Assembly (NCBI GenBank): GCA_964646225.1
Contig: CAZYAD010000008.1
Coordinates: 1-47,668, forward strand
Length of the DNA stretch: 47,668 nucleotides
Source: UBA4644 sp964646225
Lineage (GTDB): Bacteria; Bacillota; Clostridia; Oscillospirales; Butyricicoccaceae
Direction of reading: 5' to 3'
The position numbers were made by a program, and so were the translations under genes. Every line of letters begins with the position of its first letter. Positions within the stretch are counted from its first letter, which is position 1. Under the pieces are notes generated by a model. It was not told where the DNA came from, searched no databases, and saw only the letters and a list, made by a program, of their open reading frames with translations. Of the stretch, positions 1 through 7,265 are shown piece after piece.

Positions 1-497
1 TGGCCCTCCTGCCACAGGAACTCCCGGTGGCGCAGGAAGGGGCGGGAGGTCTTTTCCCAGCGCAGCACGGAGCACCACTGGTTGTAGAGCTTGGGCAGAT
101 CCCGGTGGCTCTGGATGACATTTTTGAAGTGCTCGCAGAACAGGGTCTCGGAGGTGGGACGGATGCAGTAGCGCTCCTCCAGCTTTTCGTTGCCGCCATA
201 GGTGACCCAGGCGCACTCGGGGGCAAAGCCCTCTACATGATCCTTTTCCTTTTGCAGCAGGGATTCGGGAATCAGCATGGGCATCATCACATTTTCGTGG
301 CCGGTCTCCTTAAAGCGGCGATCCAGCTCCTTCTGGATGTTTTCCCAGATGGCGTAGCCATAGGGGCGATAGACAAACATTCCCTTGATGGAGGAATAAT
401 CGATCAGCTCTGCCTTTTTGCACACATCGGTGTACCACTGGGCAAAGTCCACCTCCATATCGGTGATGGCGCTCACCGTCTTTTTCTCTTTTGCCAT
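1..497 (-). CDS. proS: Prolyl-tRNA synthetase, N-terminal part (truncated by window edge)
   Basis: Charges tRNA-Pro with proline in the cytoplasm (class II aminoacyl-tRNA synthetase). The reading frame starts with MAKEKKTVSAITDME and runs off the left edge after about 165 codons. The segment contains FAQWYTDVCKKAELIDYSS, a YRPYGYAIWE stretch and the class II motif region ERYCIRPTSETLF followed by NQWCSVLRWEK. These are typical of the shorter archaeal/eukaryote-like (type 3) ProRS, which many Clostridia carry. The start ATG at 495-497 is preceded by an AAAGGAATGAG ribosome binding site. The gene lies downstream of secG on the same strand, separated by a GC-rich hairpin. The identity is secure; the C-terminal anticodon-binding domain cannot be seen. 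Confidence 0.93.
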   Translation of the reverse strand, partial: MAKEKKTVSAITDMEVDFAQWYTDVCKKAELIDYSSIKGMFVYRPYGYAIWENIQKELDRRFKETGHENVMMPMLIPESLLQKEKDHVEGFAPECAWVTYGGNEKLEERYCIRPTSETLFCEHFKNVIQSHRDLPKLYNQWCSVLRWEKTSRPFLRHREFLWQEG

Positions 498-569
498 AGG
501 TTTCTCATTCCTTTTTCAACAGAATCGATCTTTTTCGGGATGGGCGGGACGGATCCCCCCCATAAAGCG

Positions 570-595
570 ACAGGCCGCCCCAAGGGACGGCCTGT
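570..595 (-). terminator. Hairpin between secG and proS
   Basis: ACAGGCCG and CGGCCTGT form a perfect 8-bp stem with a 10-nt loop just after the secG stop codon. There is no clear U-tract on the minus strand, so it may be a weak terminator or an mRNA-processing hairpin rather than a full intrinsic terminator. Confidence 0.5.
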
Positions 596-611
596 AAGGA
601 TGGGGCTTTTC

Positions 612-851
612 TCAGGAAAACAGCGCCAGAACGCCGGTCAGCAGGAAGAACACCACGGCGCAGCCGATGGTCAGCTTCTGCAGCTTGGCCTCCATGGAGC
701 GGCTCTTGTTCATTCCGAAGAAGGTATCGGAAGAACCGGAAACAGCGCCCAGGCCCTCGGACTTGCTGTTCTGAGCCAGGATCAGCACGGTCATGACCAC
801 GCAGACCAGCACATCCAGAATGGACAGGATCAATTGCAGGGTAGAATTCAT
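612..851 (-). CDS. secG: Preprotein translocase subunit SecG
   Basis: Small inner-membrane subunit of the SecYEG translocon, which assists protein export. The 79-residue product has the SecG layout: an N-terminal membrane segment (about residues 4-26, LQLILSILDVLVCVVMTVLI), a conserved polar loop (QNSKSEGLGAVSGSSDTFFG, then KSRSMEAKLQK), and a second membrane segment at the C-terminus (about 58-78). The start ATG follows GGAGG at 9-nt spacing. It has its own promoter at 909-937, downstream of the malic enzyme gene. Length and motifs match the family closely. Confidence 0.95.
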   Translation of the reverse strand: MNSTLQLILSILDVLVCVVMTVLILAQNSKSEGLGAVSGSSDTFFGMNKSRSMEAKLQKLTIGCAVVFFLLTGVLALFS

Positions 852-908
852 AATACTTGGCCTCCAGTTATCTCAGCCGGACCTCCGGCGACAATTACAG
901 TACGATAT

Positions 909-937
909 ATTTTATCATAAGTATTTGGCAAAATCAA
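909..937 (-). promoter_or_regulatory. Sigma-A promoter of secG
   Basis: On the minus strand TTGATT (932-937), a 17-bp spacer and TAAAAT (909-914) form a good vegetative promoter. It lies in the AT-rich gap between the malic enzyme stop codon and secG. Confidence 0.7.
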
Positions 938-978
938 GGGATTTTTCGCGGAATTTTGTCCAGCTGCGGAAGGAATTC

Positions 979-2151
979 TCAGATACGGGCGACGCCGCTG
1001 TCCCTGGCGGCCTGTGCCACTGCCTTTGCCACGGCGGGGCCCACCCGGGGATCAAAGGCGGCCGGCAGCACATAATCGGCACACAGCTCGCTTTCCGGCA
1101 CCAGCGCCGCCAGCGCGTAGGCGGCGGCGATCTTCATCTCATCGTTGATGTCCGACGCCCGCACATCCAGCGCACCCCGGAAGATGCCGGGGAATGCCAG
1201 CACATTGTTCACCTGGTTGGGGAAATCGGAGCGGCCGGTGGCTACCACTCTTGCCCCGCCGGCCTTGGCCTCGTCGGGGAATATCTCGGGCACCGGGTTG
1301 GCGCAGGCGAAGATGATGGCATCGCGAGCCATGGTGGACACCATCTCCCGGGTCAGAGCGCCGGGGGCGGAGACGCCGATGAACACATCGGCGCCCACGA
1401 TGACCTCCTTCAGGCTGCCCGCCCGTTTTTCCCGGTTGGTCAGTCGGGCGATGTCGGCCTTCTCCCCTGTCAGGCCCTCCCGGCCCTCGTAAATGGCGCC
1501 CTTGCGGTCGCACATGATGACATTCTTCAGGCCCAGTGACAGCAGCAGCCGGATGATGGCGGTGCCGGCGGCACCGGCCCCGGAGGTCACCACCCGGATG
1601 TCCTCCAGCCGCTTGCCCACCACCTTCAGGGCGTTGAGGAGCCCGGCCAGGGTGATGACAGCGGTGCCGTGCTGGTCGTCATGGAAGATGGGGATATCGC
1701 ACCGCGCCTTGAGCTTCCGCTCGATCTCGAAGCAGCGGGGCGCGGAGATATCCTCCAGATTGATGCCGCCGAAGGAGCCGGCCAGCAGGGCCACAGTATT
1801 GACGATTTCGTCCACATCCTTGGAGCGGACGCACAGGGGGATGGCGTCCACCCCGCCAAAGGCCTTGAACAGGGCGCACTTGCCCTCCATTACCGGCATA
1901 CCGGCCTCCGGTCCGATGTCGCCCAGGCCCAGCACGGCGGTGCCATCGGTGACCACGGCCACCAGATTGCCCCGGCCGGTGTACTTATACGAGAGGGACA
2001 CATCGTCCCGGATCTTCAGGCAGGGCTCGGCCACGCCGGGGGTATAGGCGATGGCCAGCTCCTCGGCATTGGTGATGGGGCATTTGGTGCGGATATCCAG
2101 CTTGCCCTGCCACTGCTCGTGGGCCAGCAGGGCCTTTTCCTTTACATCCAT
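979..2151 (-). CDS. Malic enzyme (malate dehydrogenase, oxaloacetate-decarboxylating)
   Basis: Oxidatively decarboxylates malate to pyruvate and CO2 with NAD(P) reduction. The 390-residue length fits the short bacterial form without a phosphotransacetylase domain. Visible features are the malic N-domain with the catalytic-tyrosine motif AYTPGVAEP (Tyr36), a lysine-bearing EGKCALFKAFGGVDA stretch, the metal-site region FHDDQHGTAVI, and a Rossmann domain with SGAGAAGTAI. The C-terminal part has ACANPVPEI and GRSDFPNQVNN. AAGGGG precedes the ATG. It is the last gene of an operon after the two transketolase halves (12-bp gap to tktC), so pentose-phosphate metabolism and pyruvate/NADPH supply look co-expressed. 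Cofactor preference cannot be read reliably from the sequence. Confidence 0.93.
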   Translation of the reverse strand: MDVKEKALLAHEQWQGKLDIRTKCPITNAEELAIAYTPGVAEPCLKIRDDVSLSYKYTGRGNLVAVVTDGTAVLGLGDIGPEAGMPVMEGKCALFKAFGGVDAIPLCVRSKDVDEIVNTVALLAGSFGGINLEDISAPRCFEIERKLKARCDIPIFHDDQHGTAVITLAGLLNALKVVGKRLEDIRVVTSGAGAAGTAIIRLLLSLGLKNVIMCDRKGAIYEGREGLTGEKADIARLTNREKRAGSLKEVIVGADVFIGVSAPGALTREMVSTMARDAIIFACANPVPEIFPDEAKAGGARVVATGRSDFPNQVNNVLAFPGIFRGALDVRASDINDEMKIAAAYALAALVPESELCADYVLPAAFDPRVGPAVAKAVAQAARDSGVARI

Positions 2152-2163
2152 GGTCGCGCCCCC

Positions 2164-3126
2164 TTATTTGCGGGCGATGGCGGCCTGAGCGGCCCGGACG
2201 ATATGGTCGGCGGTCAGGTCAAAGCGCTGGCGCAGGAAGTCCTCGGTGCCCACCTCGCCGAACTCATCGTTGACGCCCACCATCTCCACGGGGACGGGGC
2301 AGCTGCGGCTCAGGCTGTTGGCCACGGCAGAGCCCAGACCGCCGATGATGTTGTGGTTTTCGGCGGTGACCACGCAGCCGCAGGTCTTTGCATATTCGGC
2401 CAGCGTCCGGTCGTCCATGGGCTTCCAGGTGAAGGCATTGAGCACGGCGGCGGAGATGCCCTGGCTCTCCAGTGCGGCGGCGGCCTTGAGGGCCTCGGCG
2501 GTCATGATGCCGGAGGCCACGATGGCCACATCCTTGCCCTCCCGCAGGCGGGCCAGCTTGCCCAGTTCGAAGGTGGAGCCTCCCTCGAAGATGCCCACGG
2601 CGTTTTTGCGCAGCAGGCGGATATAGAAGACGCCGTAGGCCTTTTCCAGCTCCCGGAGCATCCACTCCAGCTGGACGGTGTCGGCGGGCTCCAGCAGGGT
2701 GATCTGGGGGATGGACATCAGGGTGCCCATATCCTCAAAGGGCATATGGGTGCCGCCATTGTAGGCTGCGGTGACGCCGGGGTCGGAGCCCACGATACGC
2801 ACATTCAGCTTGGCATAGGCGCAGGAGATGAAGATCTGATCCACGCAGCGGCGGGAGGCAAAGGGGCCGAAGGAATGGGCAAAGGGCACCATCCCGGCAG
2901 CCGACAGACCGGCGGCCACGCCGATCATGTTGTTCTCCTGAATGCCGCAGTTAATGGCGCGGTCGGGGAACTCGTTAAAAAAGGCCTTCATGCCGGAGGA
3001 GCCCACCAGATCGGCGTCCAGCACGGCGATGCGGTCGTTTTCCCGGGCCAGCTCCTGCAGGGTCTTGCAGTAAACAGCCCGCATTTCCCGGGCTTCCTTT
3101 TCAAAAACAGACTTGACGGTATACAT
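2164..3126 (-). CDS. Transketolase, C-terminal subunit
   Basis: Pyrimidine-binding half of a split transketolase, which moves two-carbon ketol units between sugar phosphates in the non-oxidative pentose phosphate pathway. The 320-residue product carries the catalytic-glutamate motif NCGIQENNMIGVAAGLS (Glu64, which activates the thiamine diphosphate), then the Transket_pyr region with FAHSFGPFASRR. A C-terminal transketolase fold contains VASGIMTAEAL and TAENHNIIGGLG. AAAGGAGG precedes the ATG at good spacing. It follows the N-terminal subunit gene by 15 bp, as expected for subunits of one heteromeric enzyme. Some members of this family act as 1-deoxyxylulose-5-phosphate synthase-like proteins, but the split N/C pair argues for transketolase. 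Confidence 0.93.
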   Translation of the reverse strand: MYTVKSVFEKEAREMRAVYCKTLQELARENDRIAVLDADLVGSSGMKAFFNEFPDRAINCGIQENNMIGVAAGLSAAGMVPFAHSFGPFASRRCVDQIFISCAYAKLNVRIVGSDPGVTAAYNGGTHMPFEDMGTLMSIPQITLLEPADTVQLEWMLRELEKAYGVFYIRLLRKNAVGIFEGGSTFELGKLARLREGKDVAIVASGIMTAEALKAAAALESQGISAAVLNAFTWKPMDDRTLAEYAKTCGCVVTAENHNIIGGLGSAVANSLSRSCPVPVEMVGVNDEFGEVGTEDFLRQRFDLTADHIVRAAQAAIARK

Positions 3127-3141
3127 GGTGTGCTGCCTCCT

Positions 3142-3984
3142 TTAAGCCTTGCGGGCCGCTTCCAGCGCGGCCTCGGCCTTTTCGATGCTGGGAGCGATCT
3201 GCTCGGCGGTGAACTTGATGTGGTGGCAGGGGAAGGTCTGCTCGGCCAGCTCGCAGCCGTGGCCCTTGATGGTGTCCAGCACGATCATCACGGGCTTGTC
3301 CTCCTGCGCCTTACCAGCGGCAATGGCCTCCAGAATGGCATCGATATCATGGCCGTTGACCTTTTGCACGAACCAGCCGAAGGCGCGGAATTTTTCCACC
3401 ATGTCGCCCATATACAGCACATCGTCGCAGGCGCCGTCCAGCTGCTGCTTGTTCAGATCCACAAAAGCGATGAGGTGATCCAGCATCTGATGGGCGGCAA
3501 AGGCCGCGCCCTCCCAGACCTGGCCCTCGTCGCACTCGCCGTCGCCCAGCACCAGATAGGTATAGGCCTCGTTGCGGCCCAGGATCCGGTTGCCCAGAGC
3601 CAGACCGCAGGCAGTGGAGATACCCTGGCCCAGAGAGCCGGTGGTCATATCCACGCCAACCGTTTTCAGCCGGTCACAGTGAGAGGGGAAGTGGGTACCG
3701 CCCTGATTCAGGGTCAGCAGCTCCTCTCTGGGAAAATAGCCCTTCAGCGCCAGGGTGGCGTAGACCGCAGGGCCGGCATGGCCCTTGCTCATCACCAGCT
3801 TGTCCCGGTTTTCCCACTGGGGGTTCTGCGGGTCGATGCGCATTTCCCGGCCATAGAGCACGGCCAGCAGCTCCACCACGCTCATGGAGCCGCCGATGTG
3901 GCCAAAGCCCAGATGGGCCAGCTCTTTCAGAGTCTCCACCCGAATTTCTTCGGCAAAGACGCGGAGTTCCTTATTTTTTTCCAT
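3142..3984 (-). CDS. Transketolase, N-terminal (thiamine diphosphate-binding) subunit
   Basis: Diphosphate-binding half of the split transketolase. The 280-residue product shows GHIGGSMSVVELL (about residues 28-40), SKGHAGPAVYA (66-76), TGSLGQGIS, and the thiamine-diphosphate/Mg motif GDGECDEGQVWEGA (147-160) with VDLNKQQ. I chose ATG at 3984 over the in-frame GTG at 3993 because an AGGTG ribosome binding site sits 6 nt before the ATG. It is first in the operon with the C-terminal subunit and malic enzyme, and has a strong promoter at 4033-4061. Confidence 0.93.
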   Translation of the reverse strand: MEKNKELRVFAEEIRVETLKELAHLGFGHIGGSMSVVELLAVLYGREMRIDPQNPQWENRDKLVMSKGHAGPAVYATLALKGYFPREELLTLNQGGTHFPSHCDRLKTVGVDMTTGSLGQGISTACGLALGNRILGRNEAYTYLVLGDGECDEGQVWEGAAFAAHQMLDHLIAFVDLNKQQLDGACDDVLYMGDMVEKFRAFGWFVQKVNGHDIDAILEAIAAGKAQEDKPVMIVLDTIKGHGCELAEQTFPCHHIKFTAEQIAPSIEKAEAALEAARKA

Positions 3985-4032
3985 TACAGACACCTGCCAT
4001 CCTTATTTTATAAATCGGATACCTGATTATTG

Positions 4033-4061
4033 ATTGTAGCACAGTTGCCGCCGCTTTTCAA
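4033..4061 (-). promoter_or_regulatory. Sigma-A promoter of the transketolase-malic enzyme operon
   Basis: On the minus strand TTGAAA (4056-4061), a 17-bp spacer and TACAAT (4033-4038), with a TG-type extension just before the -10. The -35 box overlaps the stop codon of tcdA. Confidence 0.75.
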
Positions 4062-4783
4062 GTCACAGGAGGCGGGGCCGCCAGTGCGCGGATCACCGCC
4101 CCCGCTGCCGTCAGTCCCGCCGCCGAGGGCACAAAGCTGACGCTGCCGGGCAGCTGCCGCCGTCCGCCGTCGGAGACGGTTTCCAGCGGGGTCAGGGCGG
4201 GCTCGGTGGAATAGACCACCTGCAAATGGGTGATGTCCCGCTTGCGCAGCCGCTGCCGCAGCACCCGTGCCAGAGGGCAGGTATCGGTCTTTGCCAGATC
4301 GGTGACGGTGAAGCGGGTGGGATCCAGCTTGTTGCCCGCCCCCATGCAGCTGATGATGGGGGTGCCCGCCGCCTTTGCCCGGCAGATCAGCTCCACCTTG
4401 GCCGAGACGGTATCGATGGCATCCACCACATAGGAAAAGGCTGAAAAATCGAAGCTGTCGGCAGTGGTCTCGTCAAAAAAGCACTGCCGCGTTTCCACCC
4501 GGATCTCCGGATCGATGTCAGCGATGCGTCGGGCCATCACCTCCGCCTTTGGCTGGCCGATGGTAGAGCGCAGGGCCACAATCTGCCGATTCAGGTTGCT
4601 GACACTGACGGTGTCGTTGTCCACCAGCAGCAGACGGCCCACGCCGGCGCGGGCCAGGGCCTCGCAGGCAAAGCCGCCCACGCCGCCGATGCCGAACACC
4701 GCCACATAGCTGTCCCTCAGCCGGGCCAGGCCTTCCTCCCCCAGCAGCAGGGCGGTGCGGCTGTCCTTTTCCGAAACGCTCAC
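4058..4783 (-). CDS. tcdA: tRNA threonylcarbamoyladenosine dehydratase (TcdA/ThiF-MoeB family)
   Basis: Probably cyclises threonylcarbamoyladenosine at position 37 of ANN-decoding tRNAs (t6A to ct6A) using ATP. The 241-residue protein is an E1-like adenylating enzyme: nucleotide-binding FGIGGVGGFACEALARAG (about residues 30-47), DNDTVSVSNLNRQIVAL with the conserved Asp/Arg, KAEVMARRI, VDAIDTVSAK and a GAGNKLDPTRF segment characteristic of the YgdL/TcdA subgroup. It overlaps the mnmA stop by 4 bp, placing two tRNA-modification genes in one transcription unit. Other ThiF-family roles are possible, but length and the GAGNKLDP motif favour TcdA. Confidence 0.87.
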   Translation of the reverse strand: MSVSEKDSRTALLLGEEGLARLRDSYVAVFGIGGVGGFACEALARAGVGRLLLVDNDTVSVSNLNRQIVALRSTIGQPKAEVMARRIADIDPEIRVETRQCFFDETTADSFDFSAFSYVVDAIDTVSAKVELICRAKAAGTPIISCMGAGNKLDPTRFTVTDLAKTDTCPLARVLRQRLRKRDITHLQVVYSTEPALTPLETVSDGGRRQLPGSVSFVPSAAGLTAAGAVIRALAAPPPVT

Positions 4784-5820
4784 AGGATGGTCCCTCCTCC
4801 CAGCACCACATCACCGTCATAGAACACCACGGCCTGTCCGGCGGTGATGGCCCGGATGGGGGTGTCGAACCGCACACAGACGGTGCCCTCCTCTCCGGGA
4901 ACCACCGTGCAGGGGGTCTCGGCCTGATGGTAGCGGGTACGGGCGGCGCAGCGGAAGGGGGTCTCCGGCTGCTCAAAGGCGATCCAGTTCACATCTCCGG
5001 CCCGCAGCTTGTCGCGGTAGAGATCAGCGTCCTCCCCCAGCATGACGGTATTGCGGTCGGCATTTTTGGCCACCACATAATAGGGGTGCCGTCCCGAAAT
5101 GCCGATGCCCCGGCGCTGGCCGACGGTATAGCACTCGATGCCGCCGTGCCGGCCCAGGATGCAGCCGTCCATATCGATGAAGTCCCCGGGCTCGGGCGTG
5201 TGGCCGGTGTGCTCCCAGATAAAGCGGGCATAGGCACCGTCGGGGACGAAGCAGATATCCTGGCTGTCGGGCTTGTCGGCGTTGGTAAAGCCCGCCTGCC
5301 GGGCCAGCTCCCGGATGTCCTCCTTGGCGTATTCTCCCAGAGGCAGACGCAGATGGGCCAGCTGGTGCTGGCTCAGGGTATAGAGCACATAGCTCTGATC
5401 CTTTTGCGCCGACAGGCCCTTTTTCAGCAGCCAGCGGCCGTTTTCGTCCTGCTGCACCCGGGCATAGTGGCCGGTGACCACGAAGTCGGCACCGCGCTCC
5501 AGCGCGCGGTCCAGCAGCAGGCCGAACTTCAGGTAGCGGTTGCAGTTGATGCAGGGATTGGGGGTGGCGCCTTGCAGGTAGGCATGGGCGAAGTGATCCA
5601 TCACGCTGGCGCGGAAGCGGGGCTGGCCGTCCCAGATCTCATGGGGCGCGTCCAGCCGGCGGCAGACGGCGGCAGCCTCCAGCGCGTCGTCTCCACTGCC
5701 GCAGCCCTTTTTATCATGGAGGCGCAGGGTGACACCGGTGATGCTGTGGCCGGCCTGCCTGGTCAGCAGCGCTGCCACTGAGCTGTCCACGCCGCCGGAC
5801 ATGGCGATATATGCGTTCAT
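4780..5820 (-). CDS. mnmA: tRNA-specific 2-thiouridylase MnmA
   Basis: Adds sulfur to C2 of wobble uridine 34 in tRNA-Lys, -Glu and -Gln. The 346-residue product has the PP-loop motif SGGVDSSV (residues 8-15), the nucleophilic cysteine in NPCINCNRYLKFG (Cys90), and the second catalytic cysteine in DSQDICFVPDG (Cys190). HYARV, GQRRGIGI and a C-terminal beta-barrel region are also visible. The ATG at 5820 follows AAAGGAAG; an open frame continues further upstream but carries no conserved sequence. The downstream gene tcdA starts within the last 4 bp. Family length is about 350-370 residues, so the gene is complete. Confidence 0.95.
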   Translation of the reverse strand: MNAYIAMSGGVDSSVAALLTRQAGHSITGVTLRLHDKKGCGSGDDALEAAAVCRRLDAPHEIWDGQPRFRASVMDHFAHAYLQGATPNPCINCNRYLKFGLLLDRALERGADFVVTGHYARVQQDENGRWLLKKGLSAQKDQSYVLYTLSQHQLAHLRLPLGEYAKEDIRELARQAGFTNADKPDSQDICFVPDGAYARFIWEHTGHTPEPGDFIDMDGCILGRHGGIECYTVGQRRGIGISGRHPYYVVAKNADRNTVMLGEDADLYRDKLRAGDVNWIAFEQPETPFRCAARTRYHQAETPCTVVPGEEGTVCVRFDTPIRAITAGQAVVFYDGDVVLGGGTIL

Positions 5821-5860
5821 GGTTGATTCTTCCTTTCTTTGGGATGTGCGCTGCGAGAGC

Positions 5861-5945
5861 GGGGGCTGCACTCCGAACCCCGCGCCCTCGCCGGGCGGGC
5901 GGCACTTTTTCCCGGCCAAAAGTGTCCAAAAGCCGCCGGGGGCCG
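5861..5945 (+). repeat. Intergenic hairpin repeat, family 1 copy 1
   Basis: GGCTGCACTCCGAACCCCGCG is followed by CACTTTT (5903-5909), an 8-nt loop and AAAAGTG (5918-5924), then TCCAAAAGCCG. The same block, in opposite orientation, lies at 42600-42700, where the stem is GACTTTT/AAAAGTC. A related stem is at 15449-15474. It fills most of the gap between mnmA and the next gene. Confidence 0.6.
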
Positions 5946-5980
5946 TCGAGGGGCCGGGACACAGCTGTGTCTGCGGACAG

Positions 5981-6011
5981 CAAAACAGGGGCGACCTGCG
6001 GCCGCCCCTGT
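5981..6011 (-). terminator. Intrinsic terminator after the CD1247-type gene
   Basis: On the minus strand ACAGGGGCG and CGCCCCTGT (5985-5993 and 6003-6011) form a 9-bp GC-rich stem followed by TTTTG. Confidence 0.75.
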
Positions 6012-6026
6012 CCATTCCCATTTGCT

Positions 6027-6554
6027 TTATTCCTCGGTCTCGTCGCCGTCCAGCTCGTCCACGATCTCGGACAGGTCGAACTCCAGATCCTCGCCGCAGG
6101 CGGGGCACTTCATGCTGCCCTTGGCCAGAACATCCTCGTCCACGATGATCTCCTCCTCGCAGGTGGGGCAGGTCAGCTGGTACAGATCCTCATCCTCCAG
6201 CTCCTCGTCCTCATCCTCATCGAGGTCGTCCTCATCCTCGTCCTCGTCTTCCAGCTCCAGGATCTCGCAGATCTCCTCCAGCTCGTCGTCCATGTCGTCC
6301 AGATCCTCGTCGATGGCATCCAGAGCATCCTCCAGATCATCCAGGGCCTCGTCCATGGCGTCCAGAGATTCCTCCATCATATCCATCTCGTCGTTGATCG
6401 CGCCCACCTCGTCATCCAGATCGGCGACCGACAGGGCGATATCGTCCAGCGTGTCGATGACGGCAGCCAGCAGCTTGCCCTCCTTGGTGGTCTGATCGAT
6501 CTCCATGCCCTCCAGCAGGCCCTTCAGGTATGCGGTCTTTTCGGTAATGGTCAT
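6027..6554 (-). CDS. Acidic coiled-coil protein with C-terminal zinc ribbon (CD1247-type)
   Basis: Function unknown; the family is named from Clostridioides and often sits near efp. The 175-residue product starts with a conserved helical head (MTITEKTAYLKGLLEGM, then KEGKLLAAVIDTLDDIA). It continues as a very acidic predicted coiled coil of Asp/Glu/Leu/Met heptads (about residues 40-105) and an almost pure Asp/Glu stretch (about 100-125), and ends in a zinc ribbon with two CxxC pairs (CPTCEEE and CPACGEDLEF). AAAGGAG precedes the ATG. It is downstream of efp, so a translation-linked role is possible but unproven. Confidence 0.85.
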   Translation of the reverse strand: MTITEKTAYLKGLLEGMEIDQTTKEGKLLAAVIDTLDDIALSVADLDDEVGAINDEMDMMEESLDAMDEALDDLEDALDAIDEDLDDMDDELEEICEILELEDEDEDEDDLDEDEDEELEDEDLYQLTCPTCEEEIIVDEDVLAKGSMKCPACGEDLEFDLSEIVDELDGDETEE

Positions 6555-6608
6555 GCTTCGTTCTCCTTTCCTGTGCGGTGCACAGCAGTCAGACGGTCGA
6601 TAAACAGT

Positions 6609-7172
6609 TTATGCCTTGGAGCGGCCCAGATATTCGCCGGTGCGGGTATCCACCTGGATCATTTCGCCCTCATTGATGAACAGGGGCACACGAACCACCG
6701 CGCCGGTCTCCAGCGTGGCGGGCTTGGTGACATTGGTAGCGGTATCGCCGCGGACGCCGGGCTCGGTCTCAGTGACCTCCAGATCTACGAACATGGGGGG
6801 CTCCACGCCGAAGACGCTGCCCTTGAAGGACAGGACCTTGCACTCCATGTTCTCCTTGACGAACTTGAAGGCTTCGCCCAGCTTATCGCTGTTGATGGGC
6901 TCCTGCTCGTAGGTGTCCACATCCATGAAGTAGTACAGGTCGCCGTCGGCGTACAGGTACTGCATGGTGCGGCGCTCGATGACAGCCTCCTCGAACTTAT
7001 CGGTGGGGTTGAAGGAACGCTCCACCACCGCGCCGGTGATGACGTTCTTGTACTTGGTGCGGACGAAAGCGGCGCCCTTGCCGGGCTTCACATGCTGGAA
7101 TTCCACGACCTGGAACACCTGGCCGTCCATCTCAAAAGTTTTTCCGTTTCTGAAATCGCCTGCAGATAACAT
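6609..7172 (-). CDS. efp: Translation elongation factor P
   Basis: Binds between the P and E sites of the ribosome and relieves stalling at polyproline. The 187-residue length is standard. The KOW-like N-domain contains the loop HVKPGKGAAFVRTK with the functional lysine at position 32 (modified in many bacteria). Domains II and III follow (RRTMQYLYADGDLYYFMD; then TNVTKPATLETGAVVRVPLFINEGEMIQVDTRTGEYLGR, the C-terminal signature region). AGGAGG precedes the ATG, and a separate promoter lies at 7218-7246. Neighbours pepP (upstream) and the CD1247-type gene (downstream) make a common Clostridia cluster. Confidence 0.96.
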   Translation of the reverse strand: MLSAGDFRNGKTFEMDGQVFQVVEFQHVKPGKGAAFVRTKYKNVITGAVVERSFNPTDKFEEAVIERRTMQYLYADGDLYYFMDVDTYEQEPINSDKLGEAFKFVKENMECKVLSFKGSVFGVEPPMFVDLEVTETEPGVRGDTATNVTKPATLETGAVVRVPLFINEGEMIQVDTRTGEYLGRSKA

Positions 7173-7217
7173 AACTGTATAGGCCTCCTAAAATTTTTAT
7201 GATTGCTTATCAGAGAT

Positions 7218-7246
7218 AGTTTACACGATATCGGCAGAAATTGCAA
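7218..7246 (-). promoter_or_regulatory. Probable promoter of efp
   Basis: On the minus strand TTGCAA (7241-7246), a 17-bp spacer and TAAACT (7218-7223). Both hexamers match the consensus at 4 of 6 bases, so this is a moderate promoter. It lies between pepP and efp. Confidence 0.55.
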
Positions 7247-7265
7247 GCCAATCTGCGTGATTTCC

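Noticed and set aside
1669..4026. Open frame of about 785 codons opposite the transketolase-malic enzyme operon
   Set aside because: Same reason: low-information antisense translation over three well-supported genes.
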